From Mesotaenium endlicherianum (taxonomy: Eukaryota; Streptophyta; Zygnematophyceae; Zygnematales; Mesotaeniaceae), in the NCBI GenBank assembly GCA_009602735.1, contig WELA01003469.1, forward strand, positions 192,235 to 219,206: a stretch of 26,972 nucleotides of DNA, in the 5' to 3' direction. The position numbers and the translations under genes were made by a program. This document shows positions 19,097 through 26,972 of this stretch, one piece after another (position 1 is the stretch's first letter; each line of letters starts with the position of its first letter). The notes below the pieces were generated by a model, which searched no databases, was not told where the DNA came from, and saw nothing but the letters and a program-made list of their open reading frames with translations.

Positions 19097-20550
19097 GGCT
19101 GGTCTTTTCTCTCGACCTTAGGCAGGTGCTTGACCGGACACTGTTCTCTGTAGTGGCCTTTCTGCTGACAATGGTAGCAAGTAGATTTTGCTGAGGCTGG
19201 TCTCGGCTTAGTCCTACCACCACCCCTTCCATAGCCACCTCGAGAGGGACCACCTCTACCTCTAGACTGAATAGCATTGTACTCATACTCATATTCATCA
19301 CCCTGATTATCCTCAGCCTGGTCTCCTTCAACTGCATTGTAGGAACCGTGGGGCTTTTTGACAATCTTAGACACCAAAGCGTTACTCTGGCGCTTGTGAT
19401 TGAACTGCTGCTGATCCCAGGCGTCAGCATCCTGGATCAAGTCAGCCAGTTTCTCATACTTTTTCTCAGCAAAATGACCAGAGACCTCGGATTTCAAGCC
19501 ATACCTGAAGTATGCTATCCTATACCGTTCTGGCAAATCAGGCTGCTTCATCATGTTCTCTTGGAACTTTTGAGCAAACTCAGCAACTGAAGTGGTCTGC
19601 TTCAGTGTCAGGGAGATCATCGCATAGATAGCTTTCTCCTGCTGGTTGATGACATCAAACTTCTCATGCAACTTCTCGACAAACTCTACCCACGTAGGGT
19701 CACCGAGTTGCCGAGCCTTACGCTCTTCCTTCCAGTAAAGCCACCAGTCTGCGGCACTGCCTTTCAGTAGCGCACCGGTGTGCCTGACCTTCTCGTAATC
19801 TTGCAGTTCTGGGTAGTTCTCCAGCCACTGCTCAACATCCGCGAGAAACTTGATCAGGTAATATTTTCTGTTTCCCTCAGGATCATAGTCCTGGGGAGGT
19901 TTCGGCTTGGGCTTACTAGGCCCTCGGCCACCACCACTAGTGGTGTGAGACCCCAGTTGGTCTCTGTCCCGGAGTAGGGACATTATGATTCTTTTGTCCT
20001 CCTGCTGGGACTGATACATGGTCGCCATTTGCGACTGCATCTGAACGAACAATGCTCCCAAGTCTACATTTTGGGGTGGTAGATTAGCAAATGCAGCAGC
20101 AGCATTGGCATCTACTCGCTGAGTAGTGTCCTCAACAATCCCTCTTGCTCCTGCAGCAGCAATTCCTGCCGCATTCAGCCGGTCACGTATTTGACCTAGG
20201 GGTACATTGAGTTGTACGGCAGGAGGTGGGTTCAGAACATTGGCCCTTGATGCCATAAGTTCTTCAACAGTGCGCTCGTCAGCTGGCTGTCCTTCCCTCC
20301 TTTGTATATCTTCAGCGGCCTTTGCTACTTGTTCAGCTTCTAGTCTGGCTATCTCCTCCTCAGCTTGCTGAGCTGCGACTGAGGCAATAGCAGCTGCCTC
20401 ATCTGCAGCCTCCCTAGCTGCAGTATCCGCTACTGCTTCCGAATAGGTACGGTTTCCCGCTACATGGCTTTCCGCCTGGTTTTCGACATTCTCGTTATCC
20501 TGGTTCTCCATGTCTCGGGAGTTGCTAGTTTGAGACCTTGTCCTTACCAT
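19072..20550 (-). CDS. gag: Element 2 Gag (capsid, RGG region, zinc knuckle)
   Basis: 492 codons, intact. It begins [13 protein letters not shown], 20 bp after the primer-binding site. Residues about 35-110 are Ala/Glu-rich and helical or coiled-coil. Residues about 220-390 resemble the gypsy capsid ([41 protein letters not shown]). An Arg-Gly-rich stretch ([17 protein letters not shown]) at about 425-447 precedes the zinc knuckle [14 protein letters not shown] (about 458-471, CX2CX4HX4C). Gag assembles the particle and binds element RNA. The stop lies in the loop of the frameshift hairpin. The start codon context ATGGTAAGG also resembles a 5' splice site. Confidence 0.95.
   Translation of the reverse strand: MVRTRSQTSNSRDMENQDNENVENQAESHVAGNRTYSEAVADTAAREAADEAAAIASVAAQQAEEEIARLEAEQVAKAAEDIQRREGQPADERTVEELMASRANVLNPPPAVQLNVPLGQIRDRLNAAGIAAAGARGIVEDTTQRVDANAAAAFANLPPQNVDLGALFVQMQSQMATMYQSQQEDKRIIMSLLRDRDQLGSHTTSGGGRGPSKPKPKPPQDYDPEGNRKYYLIKFLADVEQWLENYPELQDYEKVRHTGALLKGSAADWWLYWKEERKARQLGDPTWVEFVEKLHEKFDVINQQEKAIYAMISLTLKQTTSVAEFAQKFQENMMKQPDLPERYRIAYFRYGLKSEVSGHFAEKKYEKLADLIQDADAWDQQQFNHKRQSNALVSKIVKKPHGSYNAVEGDQAEDNQGDEYEYEYNAIQSRGRGGPSRGGYGRGGGRTKPRPASAKSTCYHCQQKGHYREQCPVKHLPKVERKDQPLKDSNSQ
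20542..20550 (-). promoter_or_regulatory. Possible splice donor at the gag start
   Basis: ATG/GTAAGG fits the plant donor consensus well. Joining here to the acceptor before ORF3 would leave the gag ATG out of frame with ORF3, so ORF3 would need its own ATG or another donor would have to be used. This is a weak candidate. Confidence 0.25.
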
Positions 20551-20569
20551 ACAAAGAAGACTGTGATAA

Positions 20570-20583
20570 CTGCTCCGATACCA
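20570..20583 (-). other. Element 2 primer-binding site (initiator-Met tRNA type)
   Basis: TGGTATCGGAGCAG in element orientation, one base after the LTR-terminal CA. It differs from TGGTATCAGAGC at one position. The identical site occurs in element 4. Confidence 0.85.
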
Positions 20584-20632
20584 CTGAAATGAATCGACTT
20601 ACCAAATAGGCGATTAACAATTAATAAAGATC

Positions 20633-20641
20633 TTTATATCA
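20633..20641 (-). promoter_or_regulatory. Weak TATA candidate in the element 2 LTR
   Basis: GATATAAAG on the minus strand, conserved in the 3' LTR (12533-12541). The position is unusually close to the LTR end, so the assignment is tentative. Confidence 0.3.
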
Positions 20642-21203
20642 GCAAGTAATCTTTATGGTATTTCCGTTAACTAGTTAAACGGCAAAGGACAATACACTAG
20701 CAGGGAATAATACTCGTAAGTCAAATGCGAGTAAACTAGCATCAATGATGCAAATCAGTAAACTCATACATAAGCAAGGTTAGAAGACAGTGCGTATCAA
20801 TGGCTTCTCGCCTTGGATTCAGATCTCTCTCAGTAAGCTGTACAAGAGAGTTGGCCTCGTTTCCGAATGCCGAACTCGAGAGCAATGCCTAGCATATGTA
20901 CATGGAATGAGTTTACTGTTCAACGGTCAGTGCGATGGCACCGCCTACCCGGGAGTTAACCACGTTGGTAGGACCTCGGTTAACCAAATCCACCGCCATC
21001 TCCCATCATCCCGAATAGCCATCCATCATAGGGATGTCATCTGGCCATTCATCTAGCATATCGCACTTAGATGCATATCAAGGCAGTTCGCTGCTACCGA
21101 GCACGGAAGTCAGCTGGCTGTCAAAGAATGTGTCAGCAAGCTGACTTAAGTTGAATTCAGCCTGCTGCTTTCGACTGAGTCAGCAAACTGATAATTATGT
21201 ACA

Positions 21204-21280
21204 GTCCAGCAGACTGACTATTAACTAAAGTTCAGCAGACTGACTACTAACTAAAGTTCAGCAGGCTGAACTAAGTTAAC
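21204..21280. repeat. 26-bp tandem repeats in the element 2 LTR (5' copy)
   Basis: Same array as at 13104-13180, offset by 8100 bp. Two full units and a partial third. Confidence 0.8.
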
Positions 21281-21329
21281 TATTATATTTGAATGAATAT
21301 TATATCTACTAATATACTGATTCATTACA

Positions 21330-21530
21330 ATGGCACACCACCAGACCACTCCACCTGTATGCAATTAGAAAAGATCCTCGTGCACGCTTCCACTCGCGGA
21401 TGAGGGTGCGTGAGGGTAAGTGAGTATGGACGCACTTCTGGCCACCTGCCCCCTTTCAATGCCAATACGCGTAAACTAATGATATATCCACAGGAAAGGT
21501 TACTGTAGTGATTTGAGTTAAGGGGCATTA
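21330..21530. other. Flank between element 2 and the element 3 LTR
   Basis: About 200 bp with no gene. It does not continue the element 1 LTR that was left at 12484, and it does not carry a target-site duplication. The exact start of the element 3 LTR cannot be placed because its partner LTR is outside the window. Confidence 0.5.
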
Positions 21531-21815
21531 GTTTGGTTATATTTTAACACTTTTGAATATATGTGGAGTAGTAGTGTGTGGATTCAAGTGTGAATAGATA
21601 CTCTAGTGACTTGGTTCATGTTCTTTGAACCTTCTAAGGCATTTTCAAAGTTAGAGGAAGGACCTAGAAGAACTCCATGTGGCAAAAGTCAAATGTGCCA
21701 TTTTTAGGTCAAAAGGACATGTGTACATTATTCTAGAAAAAGGTGGCAAGTTTTGGGATGTGTTGGGTGCCAATACATCAACATGCACCTTCCTAGAAAT
21801 TACTTATGTAGCAAG

Positions 21816-21823
21816 TATATAAA
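21816..21823 (+). promoter_or_regulatory. TATA box of the element 3 LTR
   Basis: TATATAAA about 190 bp before the primer-binding site, a normal position for an LTR promoter. Transcription would start about 30 bp downstream, near 21850. Confidence 0.55.
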
Positions 21824-22007
21824 CAAGAGCTAGAACATAGAAAGGCATTCCAGAATCACTCTTGTACTTGTCAAATTCCGGAAATATATTAATTTTCAAG
21901 AAGCCATCTCTCTTTCAAGAAGCTACCACTTGTGTTCAAAGATCCTTGTCTTGAATGGATAAAATATTATATTTCACAAAGTACTTTAGCTATCGGTTTC
22001 ACTATAG

Positions 22008-22019
22008 TGGTATCAAAGC
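22008..22019 (+). other. Element 3 primer-binding site (initiator-Met tRNA type)
   Basis: TGGTATCAAAGC, one mismatch to TGGTATCAGAGC. The nearest upstream CA (22000-22001) leaves six bases between LTR end and primer site, so the LTR end may lie a little later. Confidence 0.75.
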
Positions 22020-22042
22020 TAGCACTTCGGTAGCACAAAAAG

Positions 22043-23336
22043 ATGGCCGAGCGGCATAGGGAGGGGGGGCCCCTGACAATAGAATTTCAGAGGGAAATGT
22101 AGATCATCCCGCCGACAATAGAAATTTAAAAGATCCTCAAGACCAACAGCAAACTTTCGAAGGAAGCACTTCATCTTCAAGAGACCCTCCTCCAGCGCCG
22201 ATGGGAGAGTCCACTCAAGAAATCTGCAACAACAAGAAGCACCACAAGGAGGAGCACCGTCAAATCCCGTGGCGGCCGCTATAGCAAAGTTAACCCCACC
22301 ACAAGGAGTTCCCGCAAATGAGTGGGCAGCCTTCCTAATGACCGTCCACAAACAAGTGGGCTTGGCCACCTATGAAGCAACCGTGCAAGCGTCAAGAGAA
22401 GCTATGGCTGCCATGCTTGAACCTATTGCGAGCAACGCTCAAAATCCAACCCCGGCTCAAGCGCCTCCACAAAAGTCTACGAGAGCAAGGAAACTCATCA
22501 AGCCCGGGAAACCCAACACTTTCAAGTTTCAACCCTGGGAAAGGTACCAACCAGAATTTATGGCTCTACCAAGTGGAGACGTACCTCGCATTTTTTGAAG
22601 TACCTGAGGAGGACTACGTTTCCTTTGCCGTTACCTTACTTAGAGAAGCAGCAACATCATGGTGGCGTAACTATCAAGCGGCTATACATCAAGCTATGTC
22701 GCACCCCATGCTCGGCCAAGAGCCCCCACCATCATATGCAAGATGGGCAAATTTTCGTGAGGCCCTCAAGAAGCAATTCATGCCCATCAACTTGGAGAAG
22801 ATTGCCCGATAAAAGCTCCACCATCTCAAGTAAACGACATCCGTTCAAAAGTATACATTCAGATTTCACGCCCTCATTCTTGAGATCCCCAACATGTCTC
22901 TCGAGGAGAAGATTGACCGCTACATCTTTGGCCTCAAGCCCAAGGTGGCAAAGGAAGTGGAATTACGCGACCTGACGGACTTCTCAAAGATGATTGAAGT
23001 GGCGCAAAAAGTGGATGCCTTAAATTTGAAGCACTCCTTGCCTACATGTTCACGGGCACTGACGACGCGGGTGTACGCAGCCCCTTCCACATCCAAATCT
23101 GGACCCACACCCATAGAAGTTGGAGTTAATAAAAGGGACCTCGCGGCTGCCCAAAAGAGTGGATACCCTCCAATGAAACTTATGATGCAAGAAACCAGCA
23201 AGGAGTGAAGGCAAGACTCTCCTCGGCTGAAAAAGAAGCTCTTATGACGGCTGGACTATGCTTTTACTGCAAGGAAAAGGGCCATCGTGCACTCTCATGC
23301 CCCAAAAAGTTGTCAAAAAACGAACAGCGCCGGTAG
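22043..23336 (+). pseudogene. gag: Element 3 Gag, broken
   Basis: The first ATG after the primer site (22043, MAERHREGGPL) meets a stop within 20 codons. Recognisable Gag then appears in pieces in different frames: a leader (TPPQGVPANEWAAFLMTV) from 22269; capsid (VETYLAFFEVPEEDY, TSWWRNYQAAI, YARWANFREALKKQF) to a TAA at 22810; a second in-frame TAA about 30 bp on, where CAA is expected; then LEEKIDRYIFGLKPKVAKEVE from 22894. A further frame change precedes the zinc knuckle CFYCKEKGHRALSC at 23259-23300. Gag ends with TAG at 23334-23336 within the frameshift hairpin. The protein cannot be made from this copy. Confidence 0.85.
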
Positions 23337-23350
23337 GCCAGGAGCCTACC
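23315..23350 (+). promoter_or_regulatory. Element 3 -1 frameshift signal
   Basis: The gag frame reads TCA AAA AAC, giving the canonical heptamer A AAA AAC (23315-23321). Ten bases later a perfect 7-bp stem forms: GGTAGGC (23332-23338) with GCCTACC (23344-23350), 5-nt loop. The gag stop TAG (23334-23336) lies in the 5' arm. A -1 slip enters the pol frame at 23321. Confidence 0.7.
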
Positions 23351-23797
23351 ACCCCAAGACCCACTTCACGAGAAGACAACAAGCCAAGTGAGGTGGAGAC
23401 CCCCGTTGAAGACGACGTTCTAGCCCCAATGAGTTTGAGAGGTTACATTGGAGGAGAGAAAGTCCACATCTTGGTGGATAGCGGAGCTCAAGGCAACTTC
23501 ATCGCTGCAGATTTTGCCCCCAAGCACGGTATTACTATGCAAACTCTTGACCACGATGAGGAGATTATGATGCCTGACGGAATCTTCTATACTACCCCTT
23601 CCAAGAAGACGTACCCCTTGGCACTCTCCATCAAGTCCTTCAAATATAGAGTAGTGTTCTCCCCCATGCAATTGGGCAAGTACGACGTCATCCTTGGGAC
23701 GCCTTGGTTGACCAAGCACAACCCCCAAGTTGATTGGAGGGACGGTACTATCAAGAATGACATCACTTGGAGAATCTGTATATCGCGCGCAATCTAG
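23321..23797 (+). pseudogene. pol: Element 3 pol, protease part
   Basis: The frame is -1 to gag. After a Pro/Thr-rich linker comes the aspartic protease with ILVDSGAQGNFIAADF (catalytic Asp codon at 23477) and the C-terminal block YDVILGTPWLTKHNPQVDW. A single TAG at 23795-23797 interrupts the frame, which then stays open into the reverse transcriptase. The protease itself looks complete; only the stop disables the polyprotein. Confidence 0.85.
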
Positions 23798-24787
23798 AAT
23801 ATCCAGACCCAAGACATCAAGAAGCCGGCATACGAGATACTATTGTCCGCGCTCCAACTCAAGAGACTTGTGAGGAAGGGACACGAGCTTCTTTTGGCCT
23901 TGGTCACGCCAAAAGACATCAAGAAAGACATCGAGAGTCAAGAAGACAGCCCCCTTCCCAAGGAGNACAGCCCCCTTCCCAAGGAGATACAAGATGTGTT
24001 AGAGGACTACAAAGAAGTATTCTCGCCGGAATTGCCCAAAGGCCTACTCCCCAAGAGATTCATAGACCACAAGATAGAGTTGGAGCCCGGAAGCAAGCCC
24101 ATCTCTCGGCCTACGTTCAAAATGTCATACACGGAGCTAGACAAAGTCAAGGAGCAAATCAAAGAGCTACTGGAGCATGGCTTCATTCGATCTAGCAAGT
24201 CGCCATTTGGAGCTCCGATGCTACTTGTCAAGAAGAAAGATGGTACCTTGAGGATGTGTGTGGACTATCGCGCCCTCAACAAGATCACCATCAAGAATCG
24301 ATACCCGCTGCCGCCCATGGATGAGCACATGGACCGGCTGGTTGGAGCCAAGTACTTCACAAAGGTGGACTTGAGAAGCGGCTACCACCAGATTCGCATC
24401 GCTGNACCTGACATAGAGAAAACGGCATTCAAGAAAAGATATGGACATTTTGAGTTCATGGTCCTGCCATTTGGACTCACCAACGCGCCAGCAACTTTCA
24501 TGACTATGATGAACACTATATTTCAGCCCATGTTGGACAGATTTGTGGTGGTACTCATCGACGACATCCTTATCTACAGCAAGACCCTTGAAGAGCATGC
24601 GAGACACTTGAAAGAAGACCTCGAAGTATTGAAGCAAAACAAGTTATTTGCAAAGGAGTCAAAGTGTGAGATTGCCAAACAAGAAGTGGAGTTCCTAGGT
24701 CTCCACGTGACTACTGATGGCATCAAGATGGACCCCAAGAAGACCACGGTGGTGGAGGAATGGCGAACCCCCACGACCAAGAAAGAA
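23798..24787 (+). pseudogene. pol: Element 3 pol, reverse transcriptase
   Basis: Continuous frame with [91 protein letters not shown] and the catalytic LIDDILIYSK (24551-24580). All catalytic residues are present. It contains an N at 23966 within a 20-bp duplication (adds 21 bp in frame) and an ambiguous base at 24405 inside one codon. At 24788 an N with a 24-bp duplication throws the frame off; removing the duplicate restores it, so this break is probably not real. Confidence 0.88.
23946..23986. other. 20-bp duplication around an N (assembly joint)
   Basis: Positions 23946-23965 are repeated exactly at 23967-23986 with a single N between them. This is the pattern of two overlapping contig ends joined by a minimal gap. 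Confidence 0.85.
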
Positions 24788-24812
24788 NCGAACCCCCACG
24801 ACCAAGAAAGAA
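24764..24812. other. 24-bp duplication around an N (assembly joint)
   Basis: Positions 24764-24787 recur exactly at 24789-24812 with one N between. The extra 25 bases shift the pol frame. The true sequence probably has a single copy. Confidence 0.88.
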
Positions 24813-25540
24813 ATCCAATCATTCTTGGAATCTGCCAATTGGTACAGGAGATTCATCCAGAGCTTCTCGCACATAGCAGCCCCCCTCTCGGATCTACTCA
24901 AGAAGGACAAGCCATATGTTTGGACCAAGAAAGAGAAGGAAGCATTCCAACAGTTGAAGCAATGATTGACGACATCCCCGGTGCTTACACTCCCAAGTCC
25001 AAACTCAGATTGGCCCTCCCACGTCATCATCGATGCATCTTCCTATGCAATAGGAGCAATCCTGCTTCAAGAGCAAGGCAAGGGACTGCAGCCCATTGCC
25101 TACGAGTCAAGAAAGCTAAATCCAGCCGAGCAAAATTATACAACCACGTAGCGAGAGGCATTGGCGATTGTACATGCCTATAAGGTTTGGCGAAGCTACG
25201 TTGAAGGACGCAAGGTGCTGGTCACTACAGACCACGAGACGTTGAAGCACCTCCAGACGCAGCCGTATCTCTCACGGAGACAAGCAAGATGGAGTGGATA
25301 CTTGCAACAATATAACATCACGATTCAGCACCAACCCGGGAAGACAAATCCAGCCGACCCCCTCTCAAGACTGCAATTAAACGCAGTAATGACATCCTTG
25401 AAGACCGAACGGCAAGCTCAATTTTCAGCCGCCTATGAAAGAGACCCTTACTACAAGAACGGAGAAACGGCCTTGGACCCATACGAAAAGCAAGAAGGCA
25501 ATTATTGGGTGAAACAAGACACAAGCCAAAGATGTGTTTC
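24789..25540 (+). pseudogene. pol: Element 3 pol, RT end and RNase H, truncated
   Basis: Frame 0 continues the reverse transcriptase: [34 protein letters not shown], then a TGA at 24963-24965. RNase H follows with [15 protein letters not shown] (Asp), EALAIVHAYKVW (Glu), TTDHETLKHL (Asp) and NPADPLSRL (Asp). A TAG at 25149-25151 sits just before the Glu motif. The frame reaches the linker before integrase (EGNYWVKQDTSQR) and is cut at 25540 by the element 4 LTR. Confidence 0.87.
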
Positions 25541-25993
25541 TGTAATGAATCAGTATATTAGTGGATATAATATTCATTTAAATATAAATGTTAATTAAGT
25601 TCAGCCTACTGAACTCTAGTTATTAATCAGTCTGCTGGACTTAATATTTAATACCAATTTAATGACTCAGCCGGAAGCAGCAGGCTGAAGTCCATATAAG
25701 TCAGCTTGCTGACACATTCTTTGACAGCCAGCTGACTTCCGTACTCGGTAGCAACGAACTGCCTTGATATGCATCTAGGTATGATATGCTAGATGAATGG
25801 CCAGATGACATCCCTATGATGGATGGCTATTCGGGATGATGGGAGATGGCGGTGGATTTGGTTAACCGAGGTTCTACCAACGTGTTGTCCTTTGCCTTTT
25901 AACCAATTAACGAAAAATACCATAAAGATTACTTGCTGATATAAAGTTCTTTATCAATTGTTAATCGCCTATTTGGTAAGTCGATTCATTTCA
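25541..25993 (+). repeat. Element 4 5' LTR, internally deleted
   Basis: 453 bp with the same TGTAATGAATC start and GATTCATTTCA end as the element 2 LTR. Relative to it, about 268 bp are missing in one block (equivalent to 20693-20960), and one 26-bp tandem unit is absent. The palindrome is kept at 25700-25713. Confidence 0.92.
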
Positions 25994-25994
25994 G

Positions 25995-26008
25995 TGGTAT
26001 CGGAGCAG
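25995..26008 (+). other. Element 4 primer-binding site
   Basis: TGGTATCGGAGCAG, one base after the LTR-terminal CA; identical to the element 2 site. Confidence 0.85.
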
Positions 26009-26027
26009 TTATCACAGTCTTCTTTGT

Positions 26028-26972
26028 ATGGTAAGGACAAGGTCTCAAACTAGCAACTCCCGAGACATGGAGAACCAGGATAAGGAGAATGTCGAAAACC
26101 AGGCTGAAAGCCATGTAGCGGGAACCCGTACCTATTCTGAAGCAGTGGCAGATACTGCAGCTAGAGAGGCTGCAGATGAGGCAGCTGCTATTGCCGCAGT
26201 CGCAGCACAGCAAGCTGGGGAGGAGAGAGCCAGATTAGAAGCTGAACAATTAGCAAAGGCTGCTAAAGATACAGAAACGAGGGAAGGACAGCCAGCTGAC
26301 GAGCGCACTGTTGAAGAACTTATGGCATCAAGGGCCAATGTTCTAAACCCACCTCCTGCTGTACAACTCAATGTACCCCTAGGTCAAATACGTGACCGGC
26401 TGAATGCGGCAGGAATTGCTGCTGCGGGAGCGAGAGGGACTAATGAGGACACTACTCAGCGAGTAGATGCCAATGCTGCTGCTGCATTTGCTAATCTACC
26501 ACCCCAGAGTGTAGACTTGGGAGCATTGTTCGTTCAGATGCAGTCGCAAATGGCGACCATGTATCAGTCCCAGCAGGAGGACAAAAGAATCATAATGTCC
26601 CTACTCCGGGACAGAGACCAACTGGGGTCTCACACCACTAGTGGTGGTGGCCGAGGGCCTAGTAAGCCCAAGCCGAAACCTCCCCAGGACTATGATCCTG
26701 AGGGAAACAGAAAATATTACCTGATCAAGTTTCTCGCGGATGTTGAGCAGTGGCTGGAGAACTACCCAGAACTGCAAGATTACGAGAAGGTCAGGCACAC
26801 CGGCGCGCTACTGAAAGGCAGTGCCGCAGACTGGTGGCCTTACGGGAAGGAAGAGCGTAAGGCTCGGCAACTCGGTGACCCTACGTGGGTAGAGTTTGTC
26901 GAGAAGTTGCATGAGAAGTTTGATGTCATCAACCAGCAGGAGAAAGCTATCTATGCGATGATCTCCCTGACA
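26028..26972 (+). CDS. gag: Element 4 Gag, N-terminal 315 codons
   Basis: Starts [19 protein letters not shown] and stays open to the window edge. It follows the element 2 Gag without indels through the Ala/Glu-rich helical region and into the capsid ([18 protein letters not shown]). Substitutions include a capsid motif reading ADWWPYGKEER where element 2 has [11 protein letters not shown]; loss of a conserved Trp there may impair function. The zinc knuckle and frameshift site would lie beyond the window. Confidence 0.9.
   Translation, partial: MVRTRSQTSNSRDMENQDKENVENQAESHVAGTRTYSEAVADTAAREAADEAAAIAAVAAQQAGEERARLEAEQLAKAAKDTETREGQPADERTVEELMASRANVLNPPPAVQLNVPLGQIRDRLNAAGIAAAGARGTNEDTTQRVDANAAAAFANLPPQSVDLGALFVQMQSQMATMYQSQQEDKRIIMSLLRDRDQLGSHTTSGGGRGPSKPKPKPPQDYDPEGNRKYYLIKFLADVEQWLENYPELQDYEKVRHTGALLKGSAADWWPYGKEERKARQLGDPTWVEFVEKLHEKFDVINQQEKAIYAMISLT

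Larger units (their letters stand above)
12485..21329 (-). mobile_element. Element 2: intact chromovirus with extra 3' ORF
   Basis: An 8845-bp element on the minus strand: 5' LTR (20585-21329), primer site, gag, pol with chromodomain, ORF3, polypurine tract, 3' LTR (12485-13229). The LTRs have equal length (745 bp, offset exactly 8100) with about 20 mismatches by eye, roughly 97% identity, so insertion is fairly recent. Gag, pol and ORF3 are all open and the catalytic residues are present, so it may be autonomous. Oddity: the 5 bp outside the two ends (ccgct and atggc) do not match, so no target-site duplication is visible. Confidence 0.95.
20585..21329 (-). repeat. Element 2 5' LTR
   Basis: 745 bp, with no length difference from the 3' LTR. 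It contains the 26-bp tandem array (21204-21280) and the palindrome (21132-21145). A GATATAAAG motif (minus strand, 20641-20633) about 50 bp before the LTR end is the only TATA-like sequence near that end; if used, R-U5 would be very short. Confidence 0.95.
21531..25540 (+). mobile_element. Element 3: decayed Ty3/gypsy, cut by element 4
   Basis: 5' LTR (start uncertain), primer-binding site at 22008, gag with stops and shifts, protease, reverse transcriptase and RNase H on the plus strand. The element breaks off at 25540, just after RNase H, where the LTR of element 4 begins. Integrase and the 3' LTR are not in the window. Two of its apparent defects are assembly artefacts around N bases; others (a TAG after protease, stops in gag and RNase H) look genuine. 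Confidence 0.88.
25541..26972 (+). mobile_element. Element 4: second copy of the element 2 family, partial
   Basis: 5' LTR, primer-binding site and start of gag, all clearly homologous to element 2 but on the plus strand. It is inserted in the pol of element 3, and the window ends inside gag. Its LTR is shorter, and its gag differs from element 2 by scattered substitutions, so it is a separate, more diverged copy. Confidence 0.93.

Noticed and set aside
21330..21449. Right flank of element 2 as the missing end of the element 1 LTR
   Set aside because: It shares cgcttccact and a ccctttca end with 7159-7236, but spacing differs and most bases do not match, while the rest of the LTR is 96% identical between copies. 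Too weak to claim.

Overview
This 27 kb window is almost entirely nested LTR retrotransposons of the Ty3/gypsy superfamily. I see no host gene, tRNA, rRNA or CRISPR array. Chromodomain-bearing Ty3/gypsy elements primed by initiator-Met tRNA, a (CT)n(CA)n microsatellite, AT-rich gene-free DNA and element-in-element nesting point to a plant or streptophyte alga nuclear genome. A charophyte such as Chara is my guess, but the species cannot be fixed from the sequence. Single N bases, two of them flanked by exact 20-24 bp duplications, show a draft assembly.

Layout. Positions 1-70 are a microsatellite. About 71-5427 is gene-free DNA with a few short repeats. Positions 5428-6941 (minus) are a decayed pol remnant: integrase followed by a PHD-finger-like C-terminus. 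Element 1 (plus, 6942-12484) is a decayed chromovirus: truncated 5' LTR, primer site, gag, pol broken by stops, shifts and a deletion, a broken chromodomain, and an interrupted 3' LTR. Element 2 (minus, 12485-21329, 8845 bp) sits against that 3' LTR. It is essentially intact: two 745-bp LTRs about 97% identical, an open gag, an open 1238-codon pol with chromodomain, and an additional sense-strand ORF of about 558 codons between pol and the 3' LTR. Element 3 (plus, about 21.5-25.54 kb) is another decayed gypsy element. It is cut at 25540 by element 4 (plus, 25541 to the window end), a second copy of the element 2 family in opposite orientation, of which the 5' LTR and the first 315 gag codons are visible.

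How the parts work. Each element encodes Gag (capsid and zinc knuckle) and Pol (protease, reverse transcriptase, RNase H, integrase). In all three elements where the gag/pol border is visible, pol lies in the -1 frame. The border carries an A/T-rich slip site, a 6-10 nt spacer and a perfect 7-8 bp hairpin that contains or loops out the gag stop codon. This suggests Pol is made by programmed -1 frameshifting, whereas many plant chromoviruses have gag and pol fused in one ORF.

The most novel item is ORF3 of element 2. It occupies the position of a retroviral env but looks like a soluble coiled-coil protein with an acidic stretch and an Arg/Ser tail. A TACTAAC branch-site match and a CAG acceptor lie directly before its AUG. 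It is flanked by two copies of a polypurine-tract motif, as if it had been added downstream of an ancestral element end.
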